Assembly (NCBI RefSeq): GCF_000801105.2
Contig: NC_079517.1
Location: 8,494,001-8,558,000 of the forward strand
From: Raphanus sativus
Lineage: Eukaryota; Streptophyta; Magnoliopsida; Brassicales; Brassicaceae
DNA: 64,000 bases
Direction: 5' to 3'
Shown here: positions 24,191 to 36,224 of the stretch, in pieces
Numbering within the stretch: position 1 is the first letter of the stretch
How the letters are laid out: each line of letters starts with the position of its first letter
The notes under the pieces: model-generated
What the model was told of the DNA's origin: nothing
The model's database searches: none
What the model saw: the letters and a program-made list of their open reading frames with translations, nothing else
Translations under genes and position numbers: made by a program

Positions 24191-25791
24191 TTTCCTTTAT
24201 AAAACGTTGGCGATGATATGATGAAACTAACGTGAGATCTCAGAGGAAGAAAAAAACAATAAGCGGAAAGAAACGGATTCTGAGAGAAGGAGCTGGTTTG
24301 AGATGATGTTCCGACAATATCACCAAACTTAGCTCCTTGGAACCAACCCTTACACAGGAAAAGAAGAATAAAACTAGGATTCTTGTAATAAAACGAATAA
24401 AAAGAGAGAGAGAAACTTTCTTTTTTTCTCACTTTTAATCCCAGAAAATGGGAAAATTATGAACCCACAAAACACAGAGGAGACAATTTGATTGAACTGA
24501 TTTGTCCTTAAGAAGGAAAGAGAATCTCAAATGGAAGATAATAGAAGTAAACTTATACAACTATCATAAAAATGATATATTTGTTTATACTTAATAGAGG
24601 AAGGGAGAGATTCTCTACACTCTTCTAAATGGCAAAAAAAATCTTAGGGAGAGAAGTACAAAAGAACAACGAGAGAGAGCAACTGAGGAAGTTTGAGGGC
24701 AACGGAAGAGGAAATAAAGGAACGGTGATACCTAATTTTGGAACTGCGTGTCCTTTTTATTCTTCCTTCTGTTGAATTTTTCTTTTTCAACGTATAATTT
24801 GTTTTCTTTCCGTTGGAGCTAAATTAAGCGGTTAATTTGTAACGTATGCTGACAACTAAAGAGACTGTTTTTCTAGAATTTTAAATGTTTTCTTGTTAAA
24901 TTAAGCGCGGTTTGTTCTAGAATTTTTTTTTTTTTGTAAACTTTGTTCTAGAAATTTTTCTTTTAAACATCCAATAAAATAAACTTACTAACTTAAACTG
25001 AGTTATGGATTCTGAACTTTATTTCTAGAAAGCCAGTTTCAAAAAAAAAAAACTTTATTTCCACACCCATGTATATCATTAATTGATTTCCAATTAAATT
25101 TTTAGATATTAAAATCAATCAAGGCACACATTTGAAAGTCAAACAAATTGATGGTAGAATCAACCATATTTGATTTATAATCTTTTTTTAATGGTAGAAA
25201 CATAAATGTAAATATGAATAAGTAAAAATTGTTAAACAATCTCTTCTTTTTTCATCTGCGGCTCTAAAAAGAAAGAAGCTTAACCGATAGAAAGTTCTAA
25301 TGCAAGTTAATGACAACAATTTTCAGCGCTCCTCATTATCTAATGAGTTATAATGTAAAAGAGAATACAAAGTTGATCAATAGAAAAAGCAATGGAAGTT
25401 ATCTAAACAACCTAAAAAAACAAACGTTGCAGTATTAGCACATACTTTGACCAAAAAAAAATCACATGGCTTATCTAATTACACTTGACAGTTACAAAAA
25501 CAAAAGCAAGAGTCAAGCGAAGCATAGGCATACAGTATTATACACAAGACATTCATATTACAATCGTCTCTCGTTCACTGTTCTAAATTGATCAACTAAA
25601 AAAAATATTGTATAAATAACAACATTCATACACCTTGTGAGAGTACTCTCTTAATCGGTTTTTTCCTTTTACCCTACACAAATCTGGAAGCTGCAACAAT
25701 CTGTACAGAGACTTCCCTATATAATTCATCCACAATCACAAACCTCCTCCTCCTCCTCTTCCTACAGGAAAAGCTTTCACGACTTAGTGAG
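24191..25791. other. PBL22 5' region and BRD2 3' region
   Basis: The first about 500 bp upstream of PBL22 contain purine-rich leader-like sequence (minus-strand pyrimidine tracts) and probably its promoter. The BRD2 3' UTR lies at about 25560-25791. The AT-rich middle shows no gene. Confidence 0.55.
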
Positions 25792-28700
25792 TTAGAGCTG
25801 TAATGCCAAATCTGGATGCTGCTGGGATGAACCTGCTCGATGGTTAGAGACTGGCGAGTTTGGCGAGACGACGAGCTTAGAGTTGAGATCAGGTTGAAAC
25901 CGGTTTAATTCCTTTTTTATGTTAGGCAACAAAGCTGTTTCCATCATGTAGTTTGGATTACGGTTAACTTCTCTGCAACCACGGATTAGACCGTTGCTCT
26001 CAGGATTGATTTCTGACTTCAACAAGCGAGCAGCTGGTGCAGTCTCTTTACTTTCATAGGAAGAACGTGTGTTTCCTATGACAGAGGTGGTCGGAGACAT
26101 GATCCTGCTTGAATGATGCTCAGTTGCCAAGTCATTCCAACACTTTTGCTGCTGAGGAGGAGGAGCTTCTGGCTTCTCTCCAACCCAACCTGGACCAAAC
26201 TCGGTTCCAGTTGGCAACACTGTCTCAATCCTCTTTTCAGCAAGTCTCCAAGCAACAGGACCAAGATTTGCAGCATATCGTGCTAGACTCCTGGCGTACC
26301 CATATTCAGTATTCAACCCAACCTGGTTATTAATTAAAAAGAAAAAACGGGTCAGATTGTTTGTTTGTAAATAACAAAAGAAGATATCACATAAGGTTGC
26401 TAACACGTACTGGAGTTAACTGTTTTAAACCATCCTCAAGAGTTGTACAAACCGAAGCTTCTTGCAAGCAAGTAGGGACGTTCAGGAAGTACGAATCTCG
26501 CCTGTTCTCGTCGACATTCTTCATTCCGTATTTGTTGACGGCCTTTACAACCGAAGCTATAAACAGAAAATAAAAGAACACTAGTTTCTTTAAGTCTAAC
26601 AGAAGTAGAAAGTAAAACTAAGAAAAAAGGCAGAAGTTTACGTGGGAACTCCTTCTCCCAATCAATCAACAAGCTGCTTTGGTTCTCGCTGTAATGGTTG
26701 GTTCTAACAGAAGGAGGTGTTCTTCTTAGATTGTAAGCACCGGATAGTCTTGAGCTATCTCCACCAGGAGTGTGTGCTGCTGCTGCATCAGCTGAACTCT
26801 CAGATATAGTCCGGTCAATTAAAAATTGCTCAGACTGTTGTTTCTTAAGGCCTGATCCTGGAGGACGGCCTCTTCTGACCACTTTAGGCTGTTGTGACAC
26901 TGACACTGGTTCTTCTCCATCACTTTCTTGTCTTAAATCTGCAAAGTCCTTTTTGGCCAGCTCAAGCATTGCTCGTGCCTGTTATAGCCAGAGAGAGAGA
27001 GAGACGTCATCAGAAAAGTAGAAAATAACCATCAGGGAAAAAGCGTAGCAAACATCATATAATGTAAAAGTCAAGACAAAAACCTGTCGATGGTATATAG
27101 TATCTGCTAAATTGTATTCCATCGCGTTTGTACATATTAAGAACACGTCTTGCTGCATAAAGATGAGAGGGGATCAGAAATAATGTCTGCATCTTCTCAT
27201 AGTTACAGAGATAGTTAAACCACGGTAACTATAAAAAATGTTGGAGATATCAAGATACAAGATAGTGGCAATCTTTTCACATTACAAGTAAAACTAAGAA
27301 ATATAGTGAGAAGTATCGATAGGTTCAAAGGACAAGACTTGCCTCAAATTGTTCTAAGGTAGCGTAAGCGCCGGCTTCTAATTTCTCCCGCAATGTGGTA
27401 AAATCCATAGGATTCTTGATAATCTCATGATAATCAGGAAGCTGTAAAACAAACTCTCACAGATAATAAAGATAAAGCAAAATACAAATGAGCTAATAAC
27501 ATAAGAGAAATTAGAGAACTTAACCTCCTCTGGATCAACTGGGTCAGAGTACACTCCATAAGTATCCTTCCTTCAGGTATTGTAAACCAACATTTTATTA
27601 AGAAACCAAACCCAGATATAAGCATCATAAAAATGAGAAGAACATAGAGAAGGGGAGGGAGGCTATATATACTTTTGAACTCTATCAAGGATGAACAAGA
27701 GCAACTTTTTGTCTGGCAATGGTGTAACGGGCCCAGACTCCACAAGAGACACCCCTGTCCACAAGTAAATGCCACACATTTTTTTAATAAAATTACTCAG
27801 CAGGAAGATTTCACTTTTACTCTTACACAAATTCCAAGTTTTATACTTTGACGAATGTCTGTCGCTTTCGAACCCTTTTGTCCCTGCAGGACAAAAAAAA
27901 ACCAACAGACACTTCATTAACTTCTTCAGTCAAAAAATCCTAGAAACAATACAATTACACAGGTATGGTATATTTGTGATAACTTCCATGTGTTCATGTA
28001 AGAATCAAAAGAAGAAGAGACAGTAAAAGTCCTTCGAGTAAAAAACTTTAAAAACAAAAACAAAAAGTAACTAGTAATAATAATAATAAGACAACTTGAA
28101 GAAGAACATGTCCTCAGACATGATTGACTCTTAGTGCAGAACCGTCTTTTAATTCAGATAACTATGGAACTAATAACCAAGAATCAAAGAATAAACATAA
28201 AATATTCAAAAGAAAGATTAAAAACCTAAAAAAAAAACACAAGACAAAAAGGAAAAATAAAATAAAAAAATTATGAATTTCCATTTTCCACCAACAAAAA
28301 TAAGGAGAAGAAAAAAAAATGAAATAGTCAAAACTCCATCACTCACTCCGAAGAAGGAAACTTCAATTAAACGCGCGAAATCTCAACGATTTTTAAATAC
28401 CTAAATTAACAGTTTTTATCTTTTTATTTTTAATTTCAAAAACCCTAATTAAGGAACTCTGTAACTACCGTAACATCAGATCCGTTGCCACCAATTTTCC
28501 CGGCGGCTGACGCGTCCAATTCACAGCCGTTAGATTGGAGATTAGAAGAATCACCACGACGACGGTCGTGGTCGTGTGAGTTCAATCCGTGCAAAAGCCG
28601 ATGCTTCTTGTCTCGTCTCTCATCATCGTCCTCTTCCTCTTCTTCTTCTCCGCTTGGATTATAAATCCGGTGACTGGATCCGGTTGCGGCGGAATTAGGG

Positions 28701-28840
28701 TTTCTGAATCCGGATCTAGCCTCTTCCTTGTTCTGAAGCAATAGCTGCTGCTGCTTCAGAGCTCGCTTCTGGACTTCGATCAGAGATGGCCTTCCTTTCT
28801 TCTTCCGCTTCTTCGTCAATGCATCAGCTACCTCACCCAT
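25792..28840 (-). CDS. BRD2: bromodomain protein BRD2 (SWI/SNF-associated type)
   Basis: Nine exons on the minus strand: 28840-28469, 27883-27847, 27754-27673, 27570-27525, 27441-27343, 27152-27084, 26978-26642, 26556-26411 and 26322-25792, giving 572 residues. The N-terminus is basic and low-complexity (KKGRPS, Gln run, Glu/Asp run). A bromodomain spans about 148-245, with TPLPDKK, the DTYGVYSDPVDPEELPDYHEI segment (divided by an intron), NPMDF and AMEYN; Asn226 is the expected acetyl-lysine contact. A GRPPGSG AT-hook-like motif follows at about 260-275. The C-terminal half has a YGYARSLARYAANLG block. Arabidopsis BRD1, BRD2 and BRD13 are subunits of a plant SWI/SNF chromatin-remodelling complex, so nuclear acetyl-histone reading is expected. 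Intron 5 uses a GC donor (GAG/GCAAGT). Exon 2 is only 37 nt and is the least certain exon. Confidence 0.87.
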
Positions 28841-30284
28841 TCTCTCTGTCCTCTCTTGTTTCTCTCTCTTCTCTCTTTCCCCTTTCTCTCTTCCTCTCTA
28901 AACAGTCGTTTCGGCTCTTTTTTTGTTTTGTTTTTAAACGCATAAATGGAAATACGCCGCACGTGTGAGCTCGTACGTGGGTAACTCGTGCTCGACTCTG
29001 AGCCTATACTACACACGTGGTTTACTCTGAATGGGGCAGTCCTTGGATAACGTTTCGATATTTGGAATTTTATTGGGCCTTTAGTTGGTAAAAGCTGTAA
29101 CGTTATCAAATTAATTAATTTTCGAACGTCTATAGTTTCGTTATTGGGCCTGTATGGGCCTTAATCAGGGTGATTATTACCCCCACCTGGTTTTATCCGA
29201 CCAGATTTTAACCAGGTTTTGTCGTGACTTTTCTAATTTTTGTCAACCCTTTTCGCATCGTTTTTTCCTTTGTCGGTGTTTTATTCTCTTCTGGTTGCTT
29301 AATTGAGTGAGACTCTTCCTTCTTCTTCCTCTACAGTTTCCATTTTATTTCGTCGCGTTTACATCTCCGTCGAATTCAACCTTAGAGAAGAAGAGATAGA
29401 GTACAAAGCACGTCCTGCTCGCTGTTTGTGTATATAGAAGACGAAGAAGTGGCTCAATCTCTCATAGTGATGCAAATCGAGGTTTAACGATTTAATCAGC
29501 GATCGTGATCGAATTGTCAAGCTCGAAGAAGAAGCTTAAGGTTTTAGGTTCTCTTCTTCTTCTTCGTTGGATCGGTTTCTTCTGGGCATATCGCGTTTAG
29601 GTAACTGGTACGCGCGGTATCTTCCTTTTTTCGTGTTTCACTAATAAAGGAACTATCCTGAGTAATTTGTTTTGTCCTTTTATACTCGATGCTAAATTAG
29701 GTAACACTTGCCATATTAGGGTTGTAGAAATCAAATTAGTTGTTTCCTAACTTTGGATGTTAGAATTTTTCTCTTCCCATACTCTAGATATGATTGCTTT
29801 TTAGTACCACTACTTGAAATATTGAGTTTGGATCAAAGAAACCAAATTTGAATCCTCTAGTTCCAACTTAAAATCAATTGGTTCGTATCATGGCATATAT
29901 TTTCAAGATCATTTCCAATTTCAGATGTGTGATTTTGTCCCTAATACCATATAGTTTTGGATAATGAATCTTTGTTCCTTGAGCTGAAGAAAAATGAAGA
30001 GCTTAGCTCTCAATTTGGTATAAAAGCAATGCACTTCTTCAGTAAGTGTATATTAAACTATTTATAGACCATGTTCAAAAATTATTAATATACAATATAA
30101 TGAAGTAGTTTTATAAGTCATTTATATATGTTTAACATTTTTTTAGTAAAAAATGGTATATAAAGTTAAAATTTTAGATCATAATTGATATATTTTATTT
30201 TAAAAAGATTCTTATTTGACGATTAATTGGTTTCTACTCTGATTATATGAACTCTTGCTTGCAGTGAGTGAGTGATCTTACCAC
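28841..30284. promoter_or_regulatory. shared head-to-head promoter region BRD2 / PUB43
   Basis: 1.44 kb between divergent start codons. It contains several TGGGCC motifs (about 29074, 29144 and 29155), resembling TCP-type site II elements, and G-box-like CACGTG cores near 28959 and 29014. The right half is probably the PUB43 leader with an intron: an exon-like region at about 29300-29600 ending TTTAG/GTAACTGG, and an acceptor TTGCAG just before 30266. Confidence 0.6.
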
Positions 30285-32797
30285 ATGGCTGGAAGTTGTG
30301 ATGGAAGTCAATCAGACCAAAGCTCTACTTTCGAGCCAGGGATCGACAACATATACGAAGCGTTTATCTGTCCCTTGACAAAGCAAGTCATGCAAGATCC
30401 AGTCACTTTGGAGAACGGCCAGACTTTTGAGCGTGAAGCCATCGAGAAATGGTTCAAAGAATGTACCCAAAACGGTAAACCTCTGTTATGTCCCATAACT
30501 TCTAAGCAGCTGAGCATCACTGATCTAAGCCCGAGTATAGCTTTGCGTGACACTATCGAAGAGTGGAGAGCTAGGAATGATTGTATGAAGCTCGACATTG
30601 CACGTCAGTCGCTCTATCTAGGTAACGCCGAGGCGAATATTTTGTCGGCGTTGAAGAATGTCAGAGACATCTGCAGGAACATGCGTTTGATCAAACGCCG
30701 TGTCCGAAACCCTCAGCTTGTTCGGTTGGTTACGGACATGCTGAAAAGTAATAGTCATGAAGTGAGGTATAAGGCTTTGCAGACGCTGCAGGTTGTCGTC
30801 GAGGAAGATGAAGAGAGCAAGGCGATCGTGGCTGAGGGAGACACCGTGCGTACGATAGTTAAGTTTTTGGCGAAAGAGCCGCCAAAGGGAAGGGAGGCGG
30901 CCGTTTCTTTGTTGTTCGAGCTGTCTAAATCAGAACTCTTGTGTGAGAAGATTGGATCTATTCATGGAGCCATCCTCTTGTTGGTTGGTCTGACAAGCAG
31001 CAAGTCAGTGAATGTTTCAACTGTTGAGAAAGCTGATTTGACTTTGACGAACTTGGAGAGATCAGAGGAAAATGTTAGACAGATGGCTAGCAATGGTAGA
31101 CTCCAGCCTCTTCTAGCTAAACTTCTTGGAGGTGATTTCTCCCAAACCTCTTCCTTCTTTCATACTCTTTAAGCTGTCTGAATCAATCATATATGAAACA
31201 TGATAATGCAGGTTCACCTGAAACAAAAGTCTCCATGGCTTCTTATCTTGGGGAGCTTGCCTTAAACAACGATGTGAAAGTTGTGGTGGCTAACACTGTT
31301 GGATCTTGTCTTATCGATCTTATGAGAAGCCGTGACATGCGTGGAGCTGCTCTGGGAGCTCTCAACAAGATCTCGTCTTTCGAAGGGAGTGCTAAAGTCT
31401 TGATCCGCACAGGACTTCTCCCGCCGCTTATCAAAGACCTGTTCTACGTTGGACCGAACCAGCTTCCCATTCGACTTAAAGAAATCTCAGCTACTATCCT
31501 TGCCAACATAGTGAACATTGGCTATGAGTTTGACAAAGTCTGTGTTGGATCTCACCACCAAACGCTTGTTTCAGAGGACGTAGTGGAGAACCTACTCCTG
31601 TTAATCAGCAACACTGGTCCGGAGATCCAGGGGAAGCTGTTGGAGGTTCTTGTTGGACTAACCAGCTGCCCGAACTCGGTTATAAACGTTGTTTCCGCCA
31701 TCAGAAACTCGGGTGCCATCATCAGCTTGGTTCAGTTCGTTGAGGTTCACGATAACGATGATTTGCGTTTGGCTGCTATCAAGCTACTTCAGAACATTTC
31801 ACCGCACATGAGCGAAGAGCTAGCCAATGTGTTGCGTGGCACCGTTGGACAGCTTAGGAACCTTGTTGCCATCGTATCTGAAAGCACAACAACTATCACC
31901 GAGGATCAAGCTGTTGCCGCTGGGCTTTTAGCTGAACTCCCTGAGAGAGATTGGGGTCTGACGCAGAGATTGTTAGGAGACGGTGCTTTCGAGAAAATCA
32001 TCTCCAAGATTGTTCTTATTCGCCAAGGCGAGATCAGGGGGAAACGGTTTGAGAGAACTTTTCTGGAAGGACTTGTTAAAGTTCTTGCTCGGATCACCTT
32101 TGCACTCACCAAGGAGACTCAGGCCGTTTCGTTCTGCCGTGAAAACAATCTCGCTTCGCTTTTCCTCGATCTTCTTCAGTCATATAGTCAAGACAACATC
32201 CAGATGGCTTCTGCAATAGCTTTGGAGAATCTTTCACTTGAAACCAAGAACCTAACGATGATACCGGAACTGCCTCCTCCGAGCTACTGTGTGTCCATCT
32301 TTTCGTGTCTGAACAAACCGCCTGTTGTTCTAGGGATGTGTAAGATCCATCAGGGGATATGTTCGTTGAGAGACAGCTTTTGTCTTGTTGAAGGACAAGC
32401 GGTGGATAAGCTGGTTGATCTATTGGACCATGAGAACGACAAGGTGGTTGGGCCAGCACTTGCGGCTCTTTCGACGCTGTTAGAAGACGGTTTGGAAGTA
32501 GAAAACGCGGTGAAGTTGATTGTTGAAGCAGATGGGTTAACTCCTATATTAAACGTTCTGTTGGAGAATCGAACAGAGAATTTAAGGATTCGAGCTGTGT
32601 GGATAGTGGAGAGGATCTTACGTGTTGAAGATATAGCTAGAGAGCTTGGAGAAGAACAGAACGTGACTGCAGCACTTGTTGACGCCTTTCAAAACGCTGA
32701 TTTTAGAACAAAACAGATCGCTGAGAACGCGTTGAGGCACATCGATAAGATCCCAAACTTCTCTGGTATATTCATCCCACCAACAATGGTTAAGTGA
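30285..32797 (+). CDS. PUB43: U-box/ARM-repeat E3 ubiquitin ligase PUB43
   Basis: Two exons, 30285-31131 and 31212-32797, give 810 residues. Residues about 24-102 form a U-box (AFICPLTKQVMQDPVTLENG, FEREAIEKWF, CPITSKQL, SIALRDTIEEW), which binds E2 enzymes. The rest is leucine-rich armadillo-type helical repeat for substrate or membrane contacts, ending IPNFSGIFIPPTMVK. Length and sequence fit Arabidopsis PUB43, paralogue of SAUL1/PUB44, which acts in senescence, cell-death and ABA-related control; that role is inferred by family. The start is the first ATG after a probable leader-intron acceptor. It is transcribed away from BRD2 and converges on OST1B with only 153 bp between stop codons. 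Confidence 0.93.
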
Positions 32798-32950
32798 GTC
32801 TATATGCATAAACTTGTAAATGATTTTGTAAGAGAAATTGATTGAAAGTTTCATGTTGTGAAGGAACTAGAGCTGTCTTTTAAAGTTTGATGATAAACTA
32901 AAAGTCTGGTTTTTAAGCTTAAAAGGGATCTGCTACATTTTAACTTTTTT
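32798..32950. other. short convergent 3' gap PUB43/OST1B
   Basis: Only 153 bp separate the stop codons of these converging genes. The two 3' UTRs almost certainly overlap, giving a possible natural antisense pair at their ends. Confidence 0.6.
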
Positions 32951-35777
32951 CTAGATTTCATCAATGAACTCTAGAAGATCTTCTACTTCTTGCCTCAAGG
33001 CTATGATCTTTTGCTGCTGAGAAGCGATTCGGTTTTCGATATCACGCCCTGAGGATTTCTTCTCGTACCCTTCAACAACAGTGGTGTGTTTGGCCATCAA
33101 CTTCTCTTGAAGTTCTCTCTCTTTCGCAACTAGCTCTTCAACCTGTTACGAAAAAAGAGACAGTTTAAGCAGAGCCGAGGAGACAAAGAGATGAGTAACA
33201 GGTGGAGAGAAGATTTGAAACCTTTGGAGATATTTGAGAGGCTGATGGGAAAGATTGTAAGGAAGCCAGAAGAGGTCTCAGTTCTTTTGAGAGATCTTTC
33301 AGCGAACTGTCGGTGGATTTGCGAGCTGCTTTGCAGGTTTGAATGTCACCGGTTCTTGATAGATCACGCAGCGATGCTTCCAGCTTATCATGTGCAGCTA
33401 AGCATTTTTGGATGATGTTTTGAACTTCCTGGACTGTTGCCAGGACCTGATAAACAAAAGAGAGTGCCACATTTTTAATATCTACCACATAAGATATTAG
33501 TACATTACATATTTACATGTAAAATGTGATTTAAACAAGTTCCAATGTACCTCATCCCATTGAAGTTTGGCCAAATATGCAGCAGAGGACTTGGAGATGG
33601 AGAAGTCAGCCCGTGTGTAAATAATGCAAGTGATGAACAAAACAAAGAATCCAGTGATTAACATCAATGGCTCACTCAGCAGATTGATGTTGCTGAACTT
33701 ATAGTAGACCTGTGCAAAAGACACATCTCTTGACCAGTTAAACTACGAAGGTGTTTGGCTATTGAATAATAGTTAGTCAGATGTGTTATATGTACCTGGA
33801 TATTCTGATTGTGATCAGGGACAACGTTGTTCTTTTCGAGCACAACAACTGGTCTACCAGCTATATCTAAGTGGGAATATTTGATCTGCAGAATGAACAG
33901 AATAAGATTGCAGACATGAAGAGCTCACATATCAGAATCAAAACACACAGAGATATAAGACTGTGTTACCTCGTGAGACTGCTTGACAGCGAATGGAGTG
34001 GTAACTGATATATCTTTTGAACCCTCAGGTAAGACAACCTACAATTGAGGAAAAACACAAATGAATGCTCAGTGACGTCTTCATTGTAGCTAATGAGATC
34101 ATGGATGTATTACTGATTCAACCAAGACAATGCAAAAGATTGATTGCTTTGATTAATTTGCCAAATCATTTCTAATCTAAGGAAAATCAAACAAAGAAAG
34201 GTATAAACACTTTATATTGAAAGTTTATTATACCAAACCTGTACAATAAGTTTCTCAGTGACAAGGTCAAGCATAGGGGAGCCAAAGGAGATGTCGAGGA
34301 AACGTTTCCCTTCCGATGCAAACAAAAAGTCACTGAGTGGCAAACCATAACCTATCGTGAAAAACGTTTTCCACCCACCGAACAATGGAAACCGAGGCTC
34401 AATAAGAACCTCTGTCTGCAAGCAACCAGCAAAAAAAGAGAGTCAAGACACATACACATTAAAGAACAAATTAACACTAATCCAAGATATCTAACCTTTT
34501 TCGAATCACTTTTCATCTGAGACGTGGAGATATTGCCAATATCATCCCTGTAATATATGGAATGGGCTCTTGGTGGTAATCTGGCAAGTAAATGCCTAAA
34601 GGCAGATACTCCTTGAGGATTAGGTCTGTCTTGATATTCTAACCTGCGTTGAACGAGATTGTTAACTATAATAGCGAAGTTAATTAAACAACGCATTAGT
34701 AAAGAGTATTAACCTTGAAAACTCTCCCTTGAGTTGAGCCCCTCGGTGAACGAGATTGTAATGCTCCGTGACCTGCACGTTCCCCCAATGCGACACTTCT
34801 ATCTCCCGCACGAGCTTCTCAGCCACAGCAAACGCAGCCTTGCTTTCAAAGTGAACAACAATGGGAGCGTACGAATACTGTGCGAGATTCTTATAAGGCC
34901 CGTATTTGATCTCCGAGCCCTGAACCTTTGTGTTCTCAAGTTTGGTGTAAGATTCGATCCTCGCATTGTGTGGTAGCTTAACAGACAACGACTGCGACTC
35001 TACCGCGTAAGGAGAGAGATACTGCGCGCTTTCTTGGAGCATAACGAGATGGATATCTCTCTGGCTTATCTTCTCCGGAAACGGCTGAAGCACATTGGTG
35101 AAAGCAGCAACCACCTCTAACGTCAGAGTATCGCCTTTGCTGAGCGGTTTAGGTAATGCGACCGTGTAGAAACTGACTGAATCAGGCATTCCTTTAGGGT
35201 TAGCTTCTTCCACGGAGAGATTGGCTAGAGACCGTTTGGCTTTCCCTTTTCCCTCGCTGTGTGAAACCGTTAGGTAAGCCAAGTTGTTACCGAGGAACTT
35301 AGGGAAGGTTAAAGTAAACTCGGACACTGATTCGGAGCCAGAGTTTACAACCTATACACACCGAAATGGATACAAAGGTAAGATTGAAATCTGATGTAAC
35401 ACAATCTTCGTGACAAGTTTTGGAATTTACCTTAAGGGTCTTAGTAACACGAGCAATCTGTGACGTCACATCGATCTGCACATTTTAAAAAAAAAAGTAA
35501 CGACTTACACATCCGATCACATTGAATCGAGAGAAAGGTTATATCTTTTTTTTTATCTCATTTCGAGAGTGTTAAACACAGATCCAACAACAAATGAAAG
35601 CTCTGCGGAATCGATCAGGGGAACTTCGTGAATCTAAAAAAAAACTTTAGATCGAATTTGGAGACTTACGCGACGTTCGACTTTGGATAGAACCAGATCG
35701 GAGAACGCGGGGGTTGTGAGAACGGTGATCGCTAGCAGAAGAAGAAGCAGCAGATCGACGACACTCGAGTTCTTCAT
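32951..35777 (-). CDS. OST1B: oligosaccharyltransferase subunit 1 (ribophorin I), OST1B
   Basis: Ten exons on the minus strand: 35777-35670, 35475-35431, 35352-34715, 34643-34496, 34415-34239, 34038-33970, 33885-33796, 33709-33551, 33446-33222 and 33142-32951. They give 616 residues, the usual ribophorin I length, all with GT-AG introns. Residues 1 to about 25 are a signal peptide (seven-Leu core, LTTPAFS). The lumenal ribophorin domain follows (motifs YTVALPKPL, HWGNVQVTEHYNLVHRGAQL, PPRAHSIYYRDDIGNIS). A membrane helix lies at about 439-458 (PLMLITGFFVLFITCIIY) and a cytosolic Lys/Glu-rich coiled tail ends the protein. It is a non-catalytic subunit of the ER complex that transfers glycan from dolichol to Asn residues of nascent proteins. 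It is divergent from OEP21B. Confidence 0.93.
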
Positions 35778-36224
35778 CGTTGATTAGATGATTTCAGATC
35801 AGTCTCGTGACCGTGAGGTGAGACTCAGCTTTACTTCTTCACTCAGAGAAGAAGTGACAAATTATTCGGAAAAAAGCTCACTTTCCCGGGTCGGGTTTTG
35901 CCCGCGCAAACAGGCTAATTTTATCAGATAAAAGCCCATATACATTGAATGGGCTTAGGTCCGTAACACGTGGTAGTAATACAGTAATCACAAGTAGGCT
36001 AATTTTACCAGATATAAGCCCGCTTCCCATATATATGGGCGGGCTTAGGTAAAAGAATTTTTGTAGCACGTGGCAGTTATTTATTGGTCGAAGCTTGGTG
36101 ATAATACAGAAGTCAAAACTAGGTGAGGTTTTGGTTTGGTGTTTTAGCTCTGCTTCCTTCTGTGTTTTGGTGTGTTTTTTTTCTTGGGCGATTTTTTCGA
36201 GAAAAATCTTTGGTGGAGGGGAAG
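35778..36224. promoter_or_regulatory. OST1B/OEP21B divergent promoter with duplicated palindrome/G-box module
   Basis: 447 bp between divergent start codons. An 84-bp-offset direct duplication (copy 1 from about 35912, copy 2 from about 35996) carries, in each copy, AGGCTAATTTTA, a GGGCTT palindrome and a G-box. The palindromes are AAGCCCAT...ATGGGCTT at 35932-35956 and AAGCCCGC...GCGGGCTT centred near 36037. The CACGTG cores are at 35967-35972 and 36067-36072. GGGCTT/AGCCCA motifs are typical of promoters of growth-related and translation-related plant genes (TCP-like binding); the role here is inferred. Confidence 0.65.
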
